This document shows positions 44,356 through 44,434 of a stretch of 44,434 bases of DNA, one piece after another (the stretch's first letter is position 1; every line of letters starts with the position of its first letter). A model generated the notes under the pieces. The model did no database searches. It saw only the letters and a program-made list of their open reading frames with translations, and had not been told where the DNA came from. The position numbers and the translations under genes are program-made. This stretch comes from Olavius sp. associated proteobacterium Delta 1 (lineage in GTDB: Bacteria; Desulfobacterota; Desulfobacteria; Desulfobacterales; JAFDCJ01), in NCBI GenBank assembly GCA_902749685.1, contig CACVKW010000491.1:1-44434 (forward strand), given 5' to 3'.

Positions 44356-44402
44356 CGAGTTTAGAATGAGTCATATAATGAGTTGTAAAACGAGTCATTG
44401 AA
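44356..44402. repeat. Four tandem GAGT-containing 11-12-bp units
   Basis: GAGT occurs at 44357, 44368, 44380 and 44392, spaced 11, 12 and 12 bases, within similar units of the form (C/T)GAGT(T/C)(A/G)TA.AA. The spacing is close to one helical turn. On the minus strand AAGGAGG (about 44417-44411) precedes an ATG at 44400-44398 that opens a 19-codon frame over the repeats; it may be a leader peptide or chance. Confidence 0.4.
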
Positions 44403-44434
44403 AAAAATCCTCCTTGTATGTAGGGTGGTTGTTA

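Overview
The window looks like an accessory stretch of a mesophilic bacterial chromosome of moderate GC. The mix of genes (hydrocarbon- and amino-acid-type CoA enzymes, an LIV-type ABC transporter, AAA-type ATPase/nuclease genes, a REP-associated transposase, many short intergenic repeats) resembles what I know of Desulfobacterota/Desulfobacterales. That placement is an inference; no rRNA, tRNA or other marker gene is present to fix it. I see no CRISPR array and no integrase.

Layout. (1) 1-3409: a VapBC toxin-antitoxin pair, a lone SAM methyltransferase followed by an attC-like hairpin, a 303-bp mosaic relic, and an NAD(P)-dependent epimerase. (2) 3604-9937: a decayed type I restriction-modification locus, hsdM (three in-frame stops), hsdS (open), a zeta-toxin-like kinase and a 62-residue partner (each with a one-base frameshift), then hsdR (frameshift, internal deletion, tail replaced by a radC 3' end). 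(3) 10018-11226: an intact MDR oxidoreductase facing the broken 3' end of a darP-like gene. (4) 11394-27828: a 16-kb catabolic island. Rightward genes encode two DAO-type flavoenzymes, an opine dehydrogenase-family protein and a HcnA/HcnB-like FAD/2Fe-2S oxidoreductase. Leftward genes encode an enoyl-CoA hydratase, acyl-CoA ligase, two zinc dehydrogenases, an Asp/Glu racemase-family protein and a complete LivKHMGF transporter. Together they suggest import and oxidative breakdown of an opine-like or N-substituted amino acid. (5) 27951-28354: the 3' end of a second oxidoreductase copy plus a complete short darP. (6) 28681-36743: an RlmL-like RNA methyltransferase, then small metabolic genes mixed with gene fragments, including a cupin gene split by a 228-bp MITE. 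(7) 37055-44434: an exported DUF255/thioredoxin-fold protein followed by insertions (a decayed REP-associated transposase and two different ATPase-nuclease genes), each separated by another 122-bp copy of that gene's 3' end.

The main unexplained structure is repeated accretion of cargo beside core-gene 3' ends, each time leaving an ungapped partial copy of the 3' end. The catabolic island is bounded by two 231-bp copies of the oxidoreductase/darP junction (about 87% identical). The DUF255 3' end occurs three times (122 bp each). The zeta-hsdR-oxidoreductase segment also has a collapsed second copy at 2062-2364 whose breakpoints lie on short repeats. All identities were counted by hand. Most of the restriction locus is dead, whereas the catabolic island reads as intact.
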